A DNA stretch of 64,000 bases from Cristatella mucedo (GCA_009760855.2 WPIO01000001.1:5221001-5285000); one strand, 5' to 3'; positions 11,601-23,758 are shown, numbered from the stretch's first letter. Notes: generated by a model from the letters alone, not told the origin. Numbers and translations: made by a program.

Positions 11601-12449
11601 AAAGTACTGCAGCAGTTCTAGAAGTAGAAGTAGCCGTCTAGAAATCACAATAAATGTAAACTATGTTTGGTGCAAGAAAGGTATGGAGCATCTGCCGGAC
11701 TCTTAGTATTTGGACACCAGCCGCAGCCAACTACAGCATGTAGTTGCCCAGTATCGTGGAGGTCGAGGTCAGTGCCAGCTGGCTCTGGCGAAGGTTCAGT
11801 GAACCAGGCAGTCGAGCATAACAAGCTGCCTAGACTGCAGCAATTGAAAGATGTAGGTTGCTACACGACATTACCTTGCCTGCATTTGCCGAACAGCTAA
11901 GGAAGCAGATAAGGTTTTTCGTAGTATGGTGGCCAACACATTGCTTCATTCACTGTCCAAAACAACTGACAACTTAAAATCATAATGCAAAGCCTTTGGA
12001 TACTAAGCAACACTTCTTCTCATCCCTGACATAATCAGAAACTGTCGCCTGAGCACTGGCTCCTAGACAGCAGCCACAATAGTATTCAGCCTATTTGTGA
12101 CACTAGGAAGAAATAGCAATAGTAATAGGTTGCTTGCATAGCAACCTCAGAGAACTAGATCTAACCAGGCACTTTACAACTTGCTCCAAGAGAAGACATC
12201 AACAAGGGTTAATGACATACAGGCTATAATGCTTAGACCTGCATGCAAAATCGCTTGAAAAGCACTCAGGCCCATGGATTAGTAGGACCTAAGCTTATTA
12301 ACCGGCACTAAGTCATGCACATGTAAGCATGGTAAGCACAATTGAACAAATAGACAAGTTCACTGGCATGCAGGGAAAGCTGAGCGGAACACGTGCATCC
12401 TTAGCTGAGATGTGAGTGATGCAAAGTCAATGCAGGTGATTACAGAAGC

Positions 12450-13110
12450 AAGTTCCAGACTCTCAGTGCATAAGGACTGAAGGTCTGATCGCTAATGATT
12501 TCAATTTAGTGTGAGCAACGGTGAGACGACTGGAAGCTAAGGACCAGGTGGTACCCGAGCAAACTGGAGCAGCAAGGAGGTCGGACACAGAGGCTGGTGC
12601 AAGCAAGTGAAGCGACACTAAAGAGATGATCTTAATATCGATTCTATGCTTGATAGGGAGCCGCTAAAGCTCACACAGAATAGGTATTCTGTGCCAGCCA
12701 TGCTGTTGACGACAGACCAGCCGAGCAGCTGAGTTTTTCGCCACTTGCAAATGATTAAGGAAACAGGCCAGGAGTACGCGATAAAGAAAATTGCAGCAAT
12801 CTAGATGTCATGTCACATGTGAATTAACTAGCTTGGATGTCGTATTCTGGTCTAAGCAGGCCATTATGTTGGCATTGTCCTCAGCTGAAAGTAGGCCAAC
12901 TTGACAGTTAAGGTAACAGTAAAGATGCTCATCCAATGACAAGTTGTTTTGGAATAATAAGCCTAAATTACAAGCAGGTGTCACTGGAGTGACTCCATAT
13001 GAACCAATCTTAAAGGTAAGGTCTTCCAACTAGAGAGATTGACACTAAGCTTGCCCATAACTATTAGGTTGGTAAATAACTGCAGGCTCACACTGCAGCA
13101 GTCCTAAACC
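12450..13110 (-). mobile_element. Diverged LINE fragment, minus orientation
   Basis: The minus strand contains ACNLGLLFQNNLSLDEHLYC and related ORF2 pieces near 12880-13000, then QDRR/WLARG-like remnants leftward. It is more diverged than the other copies, the left boundary is only approximate, and no intact (ATT)n tail is visible. Confidence 0.6.
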
Positions 13111-13350
13111 GTAATGAGTACAAGCTAGATACATTAGTTACTATATGCAAAACAGAAAGGTGGACCTGAGTGTCTATATCCCACCAGCCTCTGCAATGGC
13201 GAATTTACATGCAGCCAAGGTGAACCAGGTAGTTCTCGACATCCGGTCAAGCACGAAGCACACGATGCATTTAAAGCTGGTGAACATAGGGGGGGGGGGA
13301 GTCGTCTGACAAGCGATCGAGGTAGCTCGAGGGCTAGCAAGCTCATCACA

Positions 13351-13369
13351 ATAATAATAATAATAATAG
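13351..13369 (+). repeat. Short (TAA)n beside the exon K donor
   Basis: Six ATA/TAA units lie 8 bp inside the intron that follows exon K (gene sense TTA repeats). Confidence 0.85.
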
Positions 13370-13377
13370 GTCAGTAC

Positions 13378-13437
13378 CTTCTTTGCCTCGTGACTTGGAG
13401 ACTCAGTCTTAACCCGCTTCATGATTGCCTCCAACTT
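13378..13437 (-). CDS. MAP7: MAP7-like gene, exon K (LEAIMKR element)
   Basis: This 60-bp exon has the acceptor TTAATCTTTAG and donor AAG|GTACTG, and encodes KLEAIMKRVKTESPSHEAKK, 20 residues with both borders in phase 0. Joined to exon J it gives ERRKKLEAIMKR, which matches LERKKRLEEIMKRTR, the conserved end of the MAP7 C-terminal domain in animals (established knowledge). It is the second-strongest family marker after exon C. A (TTA)n run lies just inside the following intron. The open frame that continues past the donor into a Tyr run is an artefact of that repeat. Confidence 0.8.
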
Positions 13438-15078
13438 CTAAAGATTAAAAACGAGCGCAGTGGTCAGGCTCACGGCTGCCAGTCCCAACGGAAGGGGGTA
13501 GCTCTGCCACAGTCAGCTTGCGTTAGTCTCTGAGAACGACACAGCAAAGCACAATATAGCAAACGCTAGGTTCCTTACGAACGTCTTGCAGCACATGTCG
13601 GAAACGGCAGCAGTGGAACTAGATGCCTAGCATTGCTGTGCTCTTTGATAACTACTAAAAGTTTGAAAAATTCATTAAGAAGACAAGATTCCAAGGCTAG
13701 CCATCACGTTCGATACCAGTCCAAGATTAGGGACTGTCAACCACGGTGGCTGTCTAAAAGTCTTACTAGCTCTTTAGCTCTGTATAGGCTGGGCTAGGAA
13801 AAAGGCATTAAGCGTATCCAGCTAGTTATTAATACGACAAGATTAGTCATACAATTCCATAGGTTCGGCAACGTGTCTAACATGCTGAAGGAGCTTCGGT
13901 GACTCCAGGCCGATCAATGAAATACAGAGCGAAATTCTTACTATGAACCACAAGGCCAGCAGTGGTTTGGCTGCATTATACCTAACTGAATTGCTGAAGT
14001 AGTTTCTGCGTCCTCGTGCCCTCAGATCCTCGGTGAACAATAAAAAAGCTGCGCAACTCCTTTGTTTCGAACCTACCTTCGAACCTACAAAACTTACCAG
14101 TGCTTCCATAAGAAGGTACCGTGTGCAACGACTACCAGTCAAAAAAGCTCTTGCAAAAAGCTGCCATAATCGCGTTTATGTCAAAAGCACATGGGAAGCT
14201 GCGGCAGCAGTATCTGCTTTTGCGGCTAAGTTAAACCCATGCCCTCATAGCACAATGACTTAGGCTAGCTGCTGGACTGAGAGGCACACTTTAACAACTT
14301 CGAGGCAGCGATGAAGGCGGCTTTGCTCCTGCTGCCAGCTGTGCCGAATGCTTCTTTTTCAGCTGAGCTTTGCCTAATTCTTCCTCTCACTTCCTTAAAG
14401 ACTTCAGTTCCTGCTCGTGCCAGTGGTCGGCTGCCAAGAACGATGGTGTGATCGCAGGCGAGGCGGTGGCTAAAGCGATGCTTCGAGCACACGGCTAGAA
14501 AAAACTGCCAGTTGACCTCCGCCTAGTGTCCTCCGTGGCCTTTACGGGTCAATTCAACAGCATACAAGTAAAACTGCAGGCAACAGTGAGTCTACCAAAT
14601 AAAGCAAGAGAGAGCACTAAAGGTACGTGGGAAAATGCACAATTCACTTCTACACAACGTACAGCACATAATGTACCAAAGTAGATTTGCACTAGCATGC
14701 ATCAGAGGCCGGAACCGACCGCTTGGTCCATACACAGCGTCATATATGGTCACAATACTTAGCAGTGACACGGTCAGGTGAGCATACTCGAGCATGCCTA
14801 CGCGCGCACATGGATGGACCGTGAAAGAATGAGTAGAAAGATGAGTAGAGAAAAGACAGATTAATAGACAGACAGGCCGAGACAGGCAGGGGTAGATATA
14901 GGACGGTCATTGAGACAGAGATAAGACAGTGACAGACAAGCAGGACAGAGAGGGGAAAGGATGGAAGGAGAGGGAACCGAGAGGGGAAGAAAATGGGAGA
15001 GGGAAGATGGGTACGACGGTGGATCAGACAGAGCGACTGTGGCTATTGCTACCTCGTCGGCAGCGGAAGCATACCGAC
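13438..15078. other. Intron J-K
   Basis: Holds the second-lineage LINE fragment and otherwise no recognisable element. Open frames near 14265-14492 are unsupported. Confidence 0.45.
13660..13800 (+). mobile_element. Fragment of a second LINE lineage
   Basis: This stretch aligns by eye with 58165-58390 (shared AGCTAGCCATCACGT-like core, CTAAGATTAGG and the ACTAGCTC segment). The 58-kb copy reads [15 protein letters not shown], typical of an ORF2 C-terminal region but different from the main family. Small and heavily mutated. Confidence 0.5.
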
Positions 15079-15183
15079 CTTTCTCCTCTCTTGCCTCTCT
15101 GCCTCCTCCTTTTCTATCTTCTCGCGCAAGGCACGATCTCTCTTCCCGGACTCTTCTCTTGCTTTGAGCTCCTGGCCTTCTTT
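15079..15183 (-). CDS. MAP7: MAP7-like gene, exon J (second coiled coil)
   Basis: No start codon lies in this exon, so it is easily missed. On the minus strand the acceptor TTCATGTTTTAG is followed by 35 codons reading KEGQELKAREESGKRDRAL then REKIEKEEAERQERRK, and the donor is AAAG|GTCGGT, which is a weak site. Both borders are in phase 0, agreeing with exons I and K. The sequence corresponds to the last turns of the MAP7 kinesin-binding coiled coil, where vertebrate proteins read EEQERLERKK before the RLEEIMKR element. Here ERRK is joined directly to exon K. Confidence 0.75.
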
Positions 15184-16380
15184 CTAAAACATGAAGACAC
15201 AAGAAAGTGGCCAGGCATTCGACCACGTAGCCTCTCGGTTAATTTGCATTACTGGCACTAGTCTTTGTGAGTTCGTCGATGCCAACGTTCAGCTATCACT
15301 CCTACAGACGCCTTGAGGTCTACAAAGATGCTGCAATACGCAGGAGGGGCTGCATTCAGGTTATGACTGTCATTGCTCGCGACTCGAACCTCAATCATGA
15401 TTCTCCCAATTTGCATCCCTCCTTGAGATACCAGCTGCAGTGCAGAGAAAGAACCAAGCCCTGTGAGAGCCCTGAGCAGACGGTTTGTAGCACTGGGCAA
15501 ATGTAAATGCAGCATACAGCAGCCTATATAGCCGGCTATGCCATCCACGTCGGTTGGGGAGCAAGCCAGCCTAGTTAAAGGCATCGTGTGCAAACAAAGC
15601 GTGCATCGCCAGGCGCTGTGAAGCAGCTCCACGGACACTGCCTACATCACTAATAGAGCCAGGTCCTATCTACCGAACATTGCTACCGCCTATGAATTGT
15701 ACGACCTCACCTCACCCCAGTGGGAAATGGGGGCATTAGCAGGTAGCAAGGTGCAGCTGCTACAGTGCCAATGATATGATGACACAATAGGCTAGATTTT
15801 GTTGGCGACTGGGAGCCTCGTGAGGTCAAGCGAAGACGGGCTCAGTCAGGCTCGTAAGCTTAACATCCCTCAGAAATACCTCGCTGGAGGAGGTGGTGGC
15901 ACCAACGACCCAGGGCAAGACTGCAGCTGCTTGATCGGGCATAACTTTCTTTTGGGTCGAAAGAGGAAGTTGGTGTGTCACTCACCCCTACTCTCGGAGG
16001 TCATGCATTCAACAAGGTCTTCTTCCTTGCTTCAGCTACGACATACCCATCGGTGGAGACTAGTGCTTCTAAGAATCCGGCAAAAGCCGGTTCAGCCGCA
16101 ATTCTTTTCCAGCAGGCACAAACAAAATGTCGCGCACTTGGACGTCAGCAGCATAGAACGGTCTGAAGCAGACGCTGCGACTTTCACTTTGCACAATGCT
16201 CAGCAGAGCAGCCGCTGGACTTCCAAAAAAAACGATCTCTCCTTTTACTCAGCTTCGCAGTATGGCCTTGACACAGCCCCTGGGCTCGTACACCTTACAA
16301 GGGAGCTCTCCCCAAGGACGGCAAGTGGCGGCGCAGGAGCCGTTCAGGACAGCAAGGGTGCGACTGGGCAATTCGCTCAC

Positions 16381-16572
16381 CGCTCGCCTGTCGGCTTCGG
16401 CAGCGGCCAGCTCGGCGCTGCGTCTCGCCTCAGCCTCCACTATGGCTCGCCTCAGCCGCTCCTCCTCGGCCAGGCGTGCCTCCTCGGCCAGGCGCGCCTC
16501 CTCCTCCTCGAAGCGCCTTTGCTCCTCGGCCTCGCGGCGCAGCTTCTCCTCTGCTTCCCGCCTCATGTCCTC
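16381..16572 (-). CDS. MAP7: MAP7-like gene, exon I (second coiled coil)
   Basis: The 192-bp exon lies between TTCGTTCGGCCAG and the donor GAGCG|GTGAGC, with both borders in phase 0 and exactly 64 codons. The peptide is an uninterrupted charged helix: EDMRREAEEKLRREAEEQRR, then FEEEEARLAEEARLAEEERL, then RRAIVEAEARRSAELAAAEA and DRRA. The repeated EARLAEE/LAEEERL phrase comes from a 21-bp direct duplication visible in the DNA. It continues the C-terminal MAP7 domain begun in exon H. The complementary strand shows an unrelated 345-codon open frame that is a by-product of this GC-rich, codon-biased exon. Confidence 0.8.
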
Positions 16573-17599
16573 CTGGCCGAACGAAAATGCGGAGCGAGTG
16601 TCGTCTCGACGGGGCCGCGAGCAAGCAGCGAAGCGTGGGCGGGCCAGCTCTCTCGGCACAGCATCAACTTCCGGCCTCCAGCTGAGACAGGTGTGGTTGG
16701 CGCTTCGCTCGTGACACCGGCCGAGGAAGGGCGAGTGGGCACGTTGCAAGGCAATCATCGGGTGACCGAATCGAAAACTCCCTATGCTTTGGCAGAGCCC
16801 GGTCCCGAGATAGGACATGTAGGATCGTTAGACTAATGCCAGAATGGACATTAGCCACAAGTATGCCGGAGTTGTCCACTAACTTCAGTTTCTGCTGCTT
16901 GCCACACCACAATGAACTTGAGGGTGAGTATTAGTAACAGGTTTCTGGCTGATATTGTGCAGGCTTGTACCAGGCTCAGAAAATCCCCTGTTATTTCTTT
17001 TATGGGTGGTTAATGGCCAGGTGAGTGACTGCACGAGCAGTGATTTATGGTTGGGATGACTCACCAGGAAAGGGGAGCCTCCCTGCCTCCTGGGGATGGT
17101 CCGGCTGCAGGAGAGCAGACGCCTGCCTGGCACGAGCCCAGATCGGTTCGGTGCTGATGAGCCGAGCAGGGCTGAGCGAACGTCTGCCTCGATGCATGTA
17201 TCTTTACTTAGCTATGAGGCTTTCAACGATGAAGCTTGTTGCAGCATTCTAGTTAATAGATAGGCACTCCGATAGAGCAAACTTCCATCGGGTACAGTCG
17301 GAATTCTTTTAAGTTTTTTAAGTTTTTACGAGACCCTTGCCACACATCGCTAGGGCGATCAAGATATAGGCGCAGCTGTGCAACAGGTCGTGTGAAAACT
17401 CTGACAGGCCTGCCATGTGACCACAAAATCAGGTGGCCGGAAGACATGTACCAGTCCATTTAAATTCACGGGGAAGCAGATATCAGAAATTTTCCCGGAC
17501 ATCGCTGGAATAGAATTGCAGCTTGATAGGTCCCATCTTGGTGGGGAGATTCTCAGAGAGTAAATGGTAACAGGCACCGGTCATGCTTGCAGCCTTTGA

Positions 17600-18540
17600 C
17601 GCCCATGGGATCATGTCACTAGGGATCGGCTAGAGCTCCACTGCTTTTTGCTCATCTATACTTGCCCTCTTGCCGATGCCATTACCAAGCACAACCTTGG
17701 CTCTCGGACAGCACTCGATGCAATCCGTGCTTTTATCCTTCCCTGCCTTCTAGTACCAAAGACTTACTTAACTTCCCTGCAGCTTGCATTTCCAACTAGT
17801 GCTCATGGGTGACTGCTAACTTTGTTCAATTGAACGCCGAGGAGATGTGCTGTGGGAAAGTATAGTGTCACTCAGAGTCAGGAAAGCCTCACCCTCAAAG
17901 TTAGCGCAATCAGTGTCTCTTTGGTAGCCTCTGTACTGATTTGCACCGTCCTATTCCAAACTGACTTTTGTGCTGGAAAAAACACATCGGCTCTACTCTT
18001 AAGTCGGCCTTCTTTCGGTTCAGAAGCATCGCAAAAACGTGGGATGTCAAACTGCAGGAAAACTACCCTTGCAACTTTCCTGCTTATGCAATGAGATGCT
18101 TATAGGTGGCTCAAAACTCGTCGGTTAGGCTCCCTTATCGTAACTGTCGCATCCTTATTACGCCTATTCTCTCTCACCAGTACCAGCTTCCTATACAGCA
18201 GCCCATCAACTTCAAGTTTCGATCTCTCATTCTCAGGCTTACTCCAGCTTACACATCTGAACATTTTGCTCCTCGGGTGCCATTCATCATCCTCTCCTGC
18301 AACTCTTCATTGCTCAATGGTGCCTCTAACCAATCTTTGCTCTTTTGGACAACACCTTCCTTTCCTATGCACCTGAGGCCTACCTGCTATACCAAAAAAC
18401 ACTTATGTCGACTGACATCCAACAGATCAGGACTTCACGATATTTATTGCAAAACTAAAACCGACTAGTTCCTTGCTGCATATGCTTCATCTTTTAATGC
18501 TCATGTGATGATAATGTCATTATTATTATTAATAAAACAT
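17600..18540 (+). mobile_element. LINE 3' fragment, degenerate
   Basis: Near 17650-17700 a degenerate version of the LPLADVIAKHNLG region is seen, followed by FQTDFCAGKNTSALLLSRPS-like remnants and a 3' end with TTATTATTATTAATAAAA at 18518-18537. The ORF is broken throughout. Confidence 0.6.
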
Positions 18541-18544
18541 GTAT

Positions 18545-18690
18545 ATACCACTTCATGAGAACTCAATCTCTTTCTGGGCACTTTTTATATGCTGAAAAGG
18601 CAGCATATCAATCGGTTAGTTCTATCAGGAGCAGTTTCAGAGCACAGGCACACAAAAGACTGCTCACTCGGACGGATCAAAACTATCTAT
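18545..18690 (-). mobile_element. LINE 3'-end fragment, minus orientation
   Basis: The text AACTCAATCTCTTTCTGGGCACTTT is the reverse complement of the family's 3' hairpin region, followed by the 3' UTR. It lies tail to tail with the plus-strand LINE that ends at 18540. Confidence 0.6.
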
Positions 18691-19821
18691 GCTATGATTG
18701 CTCATGCTATTGCTGCTGATCAGTTAATGTAATTCTTTCCTTCAACATCTGTGAATTGCCAAGAAAGAGATTTAGCCCTCCTAAGCTGTGTTTACAATGT
18801 CCCAGCTATGTCACCAACTCCTGAGATCGATCATTCTCGAATGGCAGGCACACGATGTACAAGCAGGTTCAACTTCTTGGTCAAGACGGACGGAAGCAAA
18901 GATCAGATGACCAATCCCAAGTACCTAGAACTACCTGCCTCCTTAGCTCCTTCGCATTAAAAAAGGCAGAGGTCAACAAACAAGCATAGACAGTCTACGA
19001 CACCGCCATTGGATTACGGAGTCGCACTGAAAGTTCTTGTTTACGGACAGTTTAGCTCAGATTAGCAAAGTACATCCCTTCAAAGGAAGTACACCATAGA
19101 AATCGAAGCTAAGCACGACCGGTGACTTTCTGGGGGAGGAGCTCACCAGACAGCTGGGGGAAAGAAAATTGACAGGTGAAAACCTGAGAGCTGGGCTAAG
19201 CAGCCCTCTTGTCAGTTTGAAGGACCCAACTGACCGATGGAAAACGAATTGTGTAGATGCAGCTTTAAGGGACAAGAAAACTAGAAAACTGCTACATTAC
19301 TATCATCACTATTAACTGTAATAATCTGCTATTGGAGCCATGCTAATGGGCTCACAGACGCCTGGAACCACACAGCTATTCCTCTCGAATGTATGTGGTG
19401 AAATACAAGATGCAAAAAAATAGATTGTCAGACCAGGGCTGTATACTTTACATCACTCGGCTAATGTCCGAGGGACACGTCAGAAGCATTTATAGGCTCA
19501 CAGAATGTGCTGATTAGGCAGAATTGCCCTTCAGCCACAGTAATGCAATACCTTAATTATCAATGCTTAAGTAATCAATGAAGCGTTGCAGGAAGGAGAA
19601 GACTAGTGCAACTGCAGCACTTAAGCATTCTGTGTCCGAAGGCAACAAAAAAGTCGTTGCAAAGTGCTACGGTGCACATTTCAAGCACCCGGTAAGCACA
19701 ATGACTGCAGATGCTTAAGCTAGAGCCAAATGTCTGGCTAATCCTGCACCGGCCATGCGGGCATGTGCACGCACACACATGCCCCCCATATGCCCACAGC
19801 GATGCATATAAGGACACGTTA

Positions 19822-19974
19822 CCCCAGGGTTTAATTGTGCAGGGGTAAGGTGCTTGCTCTTCACGACCTCGGTCGTGGGTTCGAGTCGTGTGGTCGTTCT
19901 GTATTGCCCGCTTCAAGTGGTGGTGACAGCTTTGAAGGCTCTTTTGCTGCTACATAAATGAAGCTATATCAGCT
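19822..19974 (+). repeat. SINE family 1
   Basis: AGGGGTAAGGTGCTTGCTCT, GGTCGTGGGTTCGAGTCGTG, TATTGCCCGCTTCAAGTGGT, GCTACATAAATGAAG and TATATCAGCT, in family order. It lies 160 bp downstream of exon H in the gene's intron, in antisense orientation to the gene. Confidence 0.8.
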
Positions 19975-20136
19975 TAGTATGGCCAGGAGGGAGCTATGGG
20001 GTGACCTTGACCTTGTCAAGACAGCCAATCATAGAAATCAAGCCTACGGGCATGGCGGACTCTAGCCTACACCTTCTGGCAGGTAAAGATGGACGGGTTA
20101 ACCACCCCTTCCCTGCGTCTACAGACGAAAACGAAC

Positions 20137-20222
20137 CTGCTTCGCTCGTTCGGCCTCAGCCTCCCTTTCGGCTTTGTCACGGGCCTGCCGACGCTTTTCT
20201 GCCAGCTTGCTCTTGTATGCGT
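20137..20222 (-). CDS. MAP7: MAP7-like gene, exon H (start of second coiled coil)
   Basis: After the acceptor TCTTCTTCGTTCAG the 86-bp exon reads DAYKSKLAEKRRQARDKAER followed by EAEAERAKQ, then the donor AAGCAG|GTTCGT. The LAEKRRxAR core is the hallmark of the conserved C-terminal MAP7 domain (LLAEKRRLAREQ in vertebrate MAP7, from established knowledge), which binds kinesin-1 heavy chain. The exon starts with two bases, so the preceding exon must end in phase 1, and it ends on a whole codon, matching exon I. The extended open frame upstream on the same strand is intron. Confidence 0.8.
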
Positions 20223-21190
20223 CTGAACGAAGAAGAGCAAAGCATGCAGCGCACGGCAGCGTTAGCAAGGCGTGAGCAGCAGCAATGCACTCACGCTGCA
20301 TGCTCACCTCCGGAAGACTCGGGCTCGGCACCGGTGACCGCAGTTTGATGGGCAGCACCTTCAGCAGGCCCTTTAGATCGGCTGACGCATTCACTGCTGC
20401 TGGACAAGCCAAGGTCGCTGTTCACCATCAACGGTATGTTACTGGTTTCCACTCCCTGGACTACAGAAGCAGCTGCAATACCGTATGAAACAATGCTAGA
20501 AGTCGCTGGCAAAATAAGCTGCAAGTATTGTCATGCTTTGACAAAAGCACACTGCAGCTCACACAGAAAGAAAGCAGTGCCGTCATTCGAAATACTTTGC
20601 ACGCTTCAACGTTGGAGACCCAAAAATCGAATCATCTTATCTCACGTGATGGCTGCAAGATGGACCTACCGTAGGCACATCAGTATAACGGCTGGTCAAA
20701 CCTAGAGATATACACACAAGCATGCATGCTTGAATGCACTCACGCACGCACACACTTATAAATACTAACACGCATGCTAGCACACGACTTACATGCAGAT
20801 GAATCCATATGCACAAGCTAACAAGTGCAGATATAAGGATCAACATGACATCTAGCAACACTGATTCGACTAAAGGCGAAGACACAAATCACTTATTACA
20901 ACGACATGATCTGCAACTAAAATCCAAGTCGTAAAAACCACTAGACAACATCGGCAAAGGTCTAGTCAAATCTCTATCACTTACAAGGTCAGCGAGAAAT
21001 GGTAATTCTCGCAGTGCTGCAAGAGCATATGGCTAAATGAATTTGCATGTAGCTCTTACTTCAGCTATACAGCATTTACGGTAGTTCAGCACAGCTGGAA
21101 TTAGATTCGACAAATCACCTCATTTTGGCTGCCTCCAAAAATTGAATCGCATACCTCTACACCACCACACTAGTCTAGAGTAAAAGTCAG

Positions 21191-21341
21191 CTTATTCAGC
21201 AGCCTACTTTATTTTGCTGCATTTCATGCCAGGAAGGCTATCACTACAACTTGCAGTGGGCTATACAGACTTGCATGCTGCAGGATTCGAACCCGTGACC
21301 TCGGTCATGAAGTTTGAACATGCTACCCCTAGGCTACGACC
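21191..21341 (-). repeat. SINE family 1, minus orientation, degenerate
   Basis: GGATTCGAACCCGTGACCTC at 21281-21300 is the reverse complement of the B-box region. CAGCAGCCTACTTTATTTTG to the left matches the family's 3' end and GCTACCCCTAGGCTACGACC the head. Confidence 0.65.
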
Positions 21342-22555
21342 CAACGGCCAAACATGCTAGGTTTGATTTACATTGTGATTGTCTTAGGTATTGCCTAACC
21401 ATGCCAATAATAAGCATATGAGTCTTTCAAATTGCCTATGCTGTACGTCTGGTACACTCATGTTACACACCAGCAGTACTGTGAGGTTGCGGGTTCGAAA
21501 TCTTAGCAGGCAAGTCTATCTTGCTCACTATAATTTATGGCATATTTCTACTTGTTGAAGCCAGGTGAGTCTGCTGGGTTAGCAGAATGTGCTTCTGCTA
21601 ATGTGGTACAGTGGCAATGGCACAGAACATTCCTTCTGGCATGAGGTGAACAGGTGCAAGTCAAACAGTTTGCAAGCTGAACTTCAGCAGAATACGGTAT
21701 CACTTGCCCTTTGGACACCACTTATTAAGCTATAGCAATGTAAGTGTGCATCAAATCTGTTATGGCAAACAGCGTGAATTTACCTGTGGTCTCTGTTGTA
21801 TTGTGAGGCAAGCTTTCACTATCTTTTAGATCTAGAAGGGCACCATGACTCTCGGCTAGTCTGTCCTTGACATTCAATGTGGCTACTGGAGCATGAAGCT
21901 TATTTCTCAAATCTTCTGTTCCTCGGCTGTCACCAGGTAGTTGTTTGCCTGCTTTTGCAGGCGGCAGTGTCACGTTCGCTGCTTTCTGGGTAAGCCCACC
22001 AATTGAAGCCGCCTACATAGCACCAGCAGTAATGGAATGCCTCGGCCAATGAATCAAGGGTTGCCATGTTGCCGTGCACCAGAGCACACGCTGACTGCTT
22101 GGAAAACGACAAGCAGGGGGCTAGGGTTGGGAGCCGGACGGAAGAAGCATTGCGCAGTGGGTGGGCTGCTGACTGACAGGCAAGCTCAAAAGCTTAGGAG
22201 CAGCCGATTTACAACGCACCTTGCGTATAACAGAAGTGTGAGCAACATTTCCAGATGCCGGCCGACCATGCAGGTCCTACGAAGTGCAAGGCAGATAACA
22301 TAGGGAGCGTGCAATAACGAAAGACGTGCGATAACATGAAGCTAGGTACGTGCAAGAACAAGAAAGGGGTAAAACAAAATGCAACAGGGTCGCGGGACGA
22401 ATAGGCGGCAGCTGGAGCAAAGAACCCTCGGGGCTAGGAGGACTAGGCAGTGGCTCAACAACGAGACGGCACAAATAGCTACGGCACAGCAGCACATACT
22501 ACGCAAGGCATATCCGTGTGCCAGTGTGTGACTCGGTGGGATCGAAAGGTCAATG

Positions 22556-22826
<271 letters not shown>

Positions 22827-23123
22827 AATTACATCTCAGTGTCTGCAAAGAAACAGCCGGTAGCACCTGCGAGCAAAAAGACAAGTTGCACCTGTATATG
22901 AAAGGCCCTGAGCATAGTGACAACATAAACACTCGGATGACGGTTCGTACGCTTTAACGAACTGAGCAACTAAAGAAAACTGCAGCAGCCCAAATCGCTA
23001 TCGTAGCATTCCAGCAGCTATGAGCTGGCAGCGTGCATGCTCAGCATCTAAGCTAATTGTGTGGGAGCACTGCGAGGAGCAAATCAGTAAGTAAGCGAGC
23101 ATGTCACGAGGAGACAACTTAAT

Positions 23124-23758
23124 TCAGGTCAAACTGTGCACCGCGATGGTGCTAGCCGGCGAAGGTGAGCAAGCACGCCTTGCCCTCGCTGCCATCAGCA
23201 GCCGAGTGCTGATTTGCCACATGGTGCTGCAAACGCTTGCTTGGTCAGGGTGAAAGCTTGCCTTCGCCCCGTGAGCGCCTCCTGGCAGCTTGGCCACTCC
23301 CACCGCTGCCAACGCTGCATCGGAAGGTGCTCTAGCTGTGGCGACTGCTTTGAACTGCACTCCGTGCTCGCCGCCACTGCTCCGTCTGCTGCCGCCTCCT
23401 AGCGAATGAGCTGAGCCGACAGCCGGGACGGCGGAGGCTGCTGTGCCGTTCAGATAACCCTGACCGGCCGCCTTGTCCTTGTTGCCACCATGACAGAGTC
23501 GATCACTCTCGGTCGTCGAATTGGGCTCATTCGAAGCAGCTGAGCTGGCATTCGACTGCAGGGCAGCGGTGGCAGCAGCCGAGGCGGCGGTGAAGGTGGC
23601 AAGCTCGCTGCCTCCTCCGTCCAGCGAAGGAGGGCAGCTCTGGCCGGTTGGGTGCACAGCTAACGCCGTGGCAGGACTGCTCGTGACAGCCTCCTGCGTT
23701 CTCTTGCTGCTTTGAACTGCTGCTGTTGCCAAGTGAGCAGGCCGGATGCTGGCTGACC
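23124..23758 (-). CDS. MAP7: MAP7-like gene, exon G (Ala/Ser-rich linker; 3' border unresolved)
   Basis: The acceptor is CATGCTTTCCAG at 23759-23760. The frame then opens SASIRPAHLATAAVQ and runs about 210 codons through SSKRTQEAVTSSPA, a long Ala/Ser tract (FTAASAAATAALQSNASS), SLGGGSRRSSGGEHG and VAKLPGGAHGAKA to a stop at 23124. The coordinates give the full open frame. The true donor must lie earlier and leave one base, because exon H starts with two bases. Candidate phase-1 GT sites exist but none is strong; a good GC-type donor (GCGAAG|GCAAGC, near 23255) and GCG|GTGGGA are in phase 0. An extra small exon before exon H is therefore possible. The start is well supported; the end is not. 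Confidence 0.58.

Larger units (their letters stand above)
8715..13377. other. Intron K-L
   Basis: Contains the LINE and SINE copies listed, poly-G tracts at about 9251-9260 and 13291-13300, and a GC-rich patch at 9340-9600. That patch has an exon-like 90-bp segment (9454-9543 on the minus strand) that does not fit the gene's phase. No other gene is seen. Confidence 0.5.
16573..20136. other. Intron H-I
   Basis: Contains LINE pieces (17600-18690) and one SINE (19822-19974). The remainder, about 16.6-17.6 and 18.7-19.8 kb, shows nothing recognisable. Confidence 0.5.

Noticed and set aside
14380-14470. Possible extra exon on the minus strand reading ADHWHEQELKSLRK before a GTGAGA donor
   Set aside because: It would separate exon J from exon K, whose direct join gives the conserved ERRKKLEAIMKR sequence; no family match.
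15799-16836. 345-codon open frame on the plus strand
   Set aside because: It is the complement of coding exon I and its GC-rich surroundings. The Leu/Leu-rich part mirrors the Glu/Ala-rich helix, while exon I has splice borders, phase and family support on the other strand.
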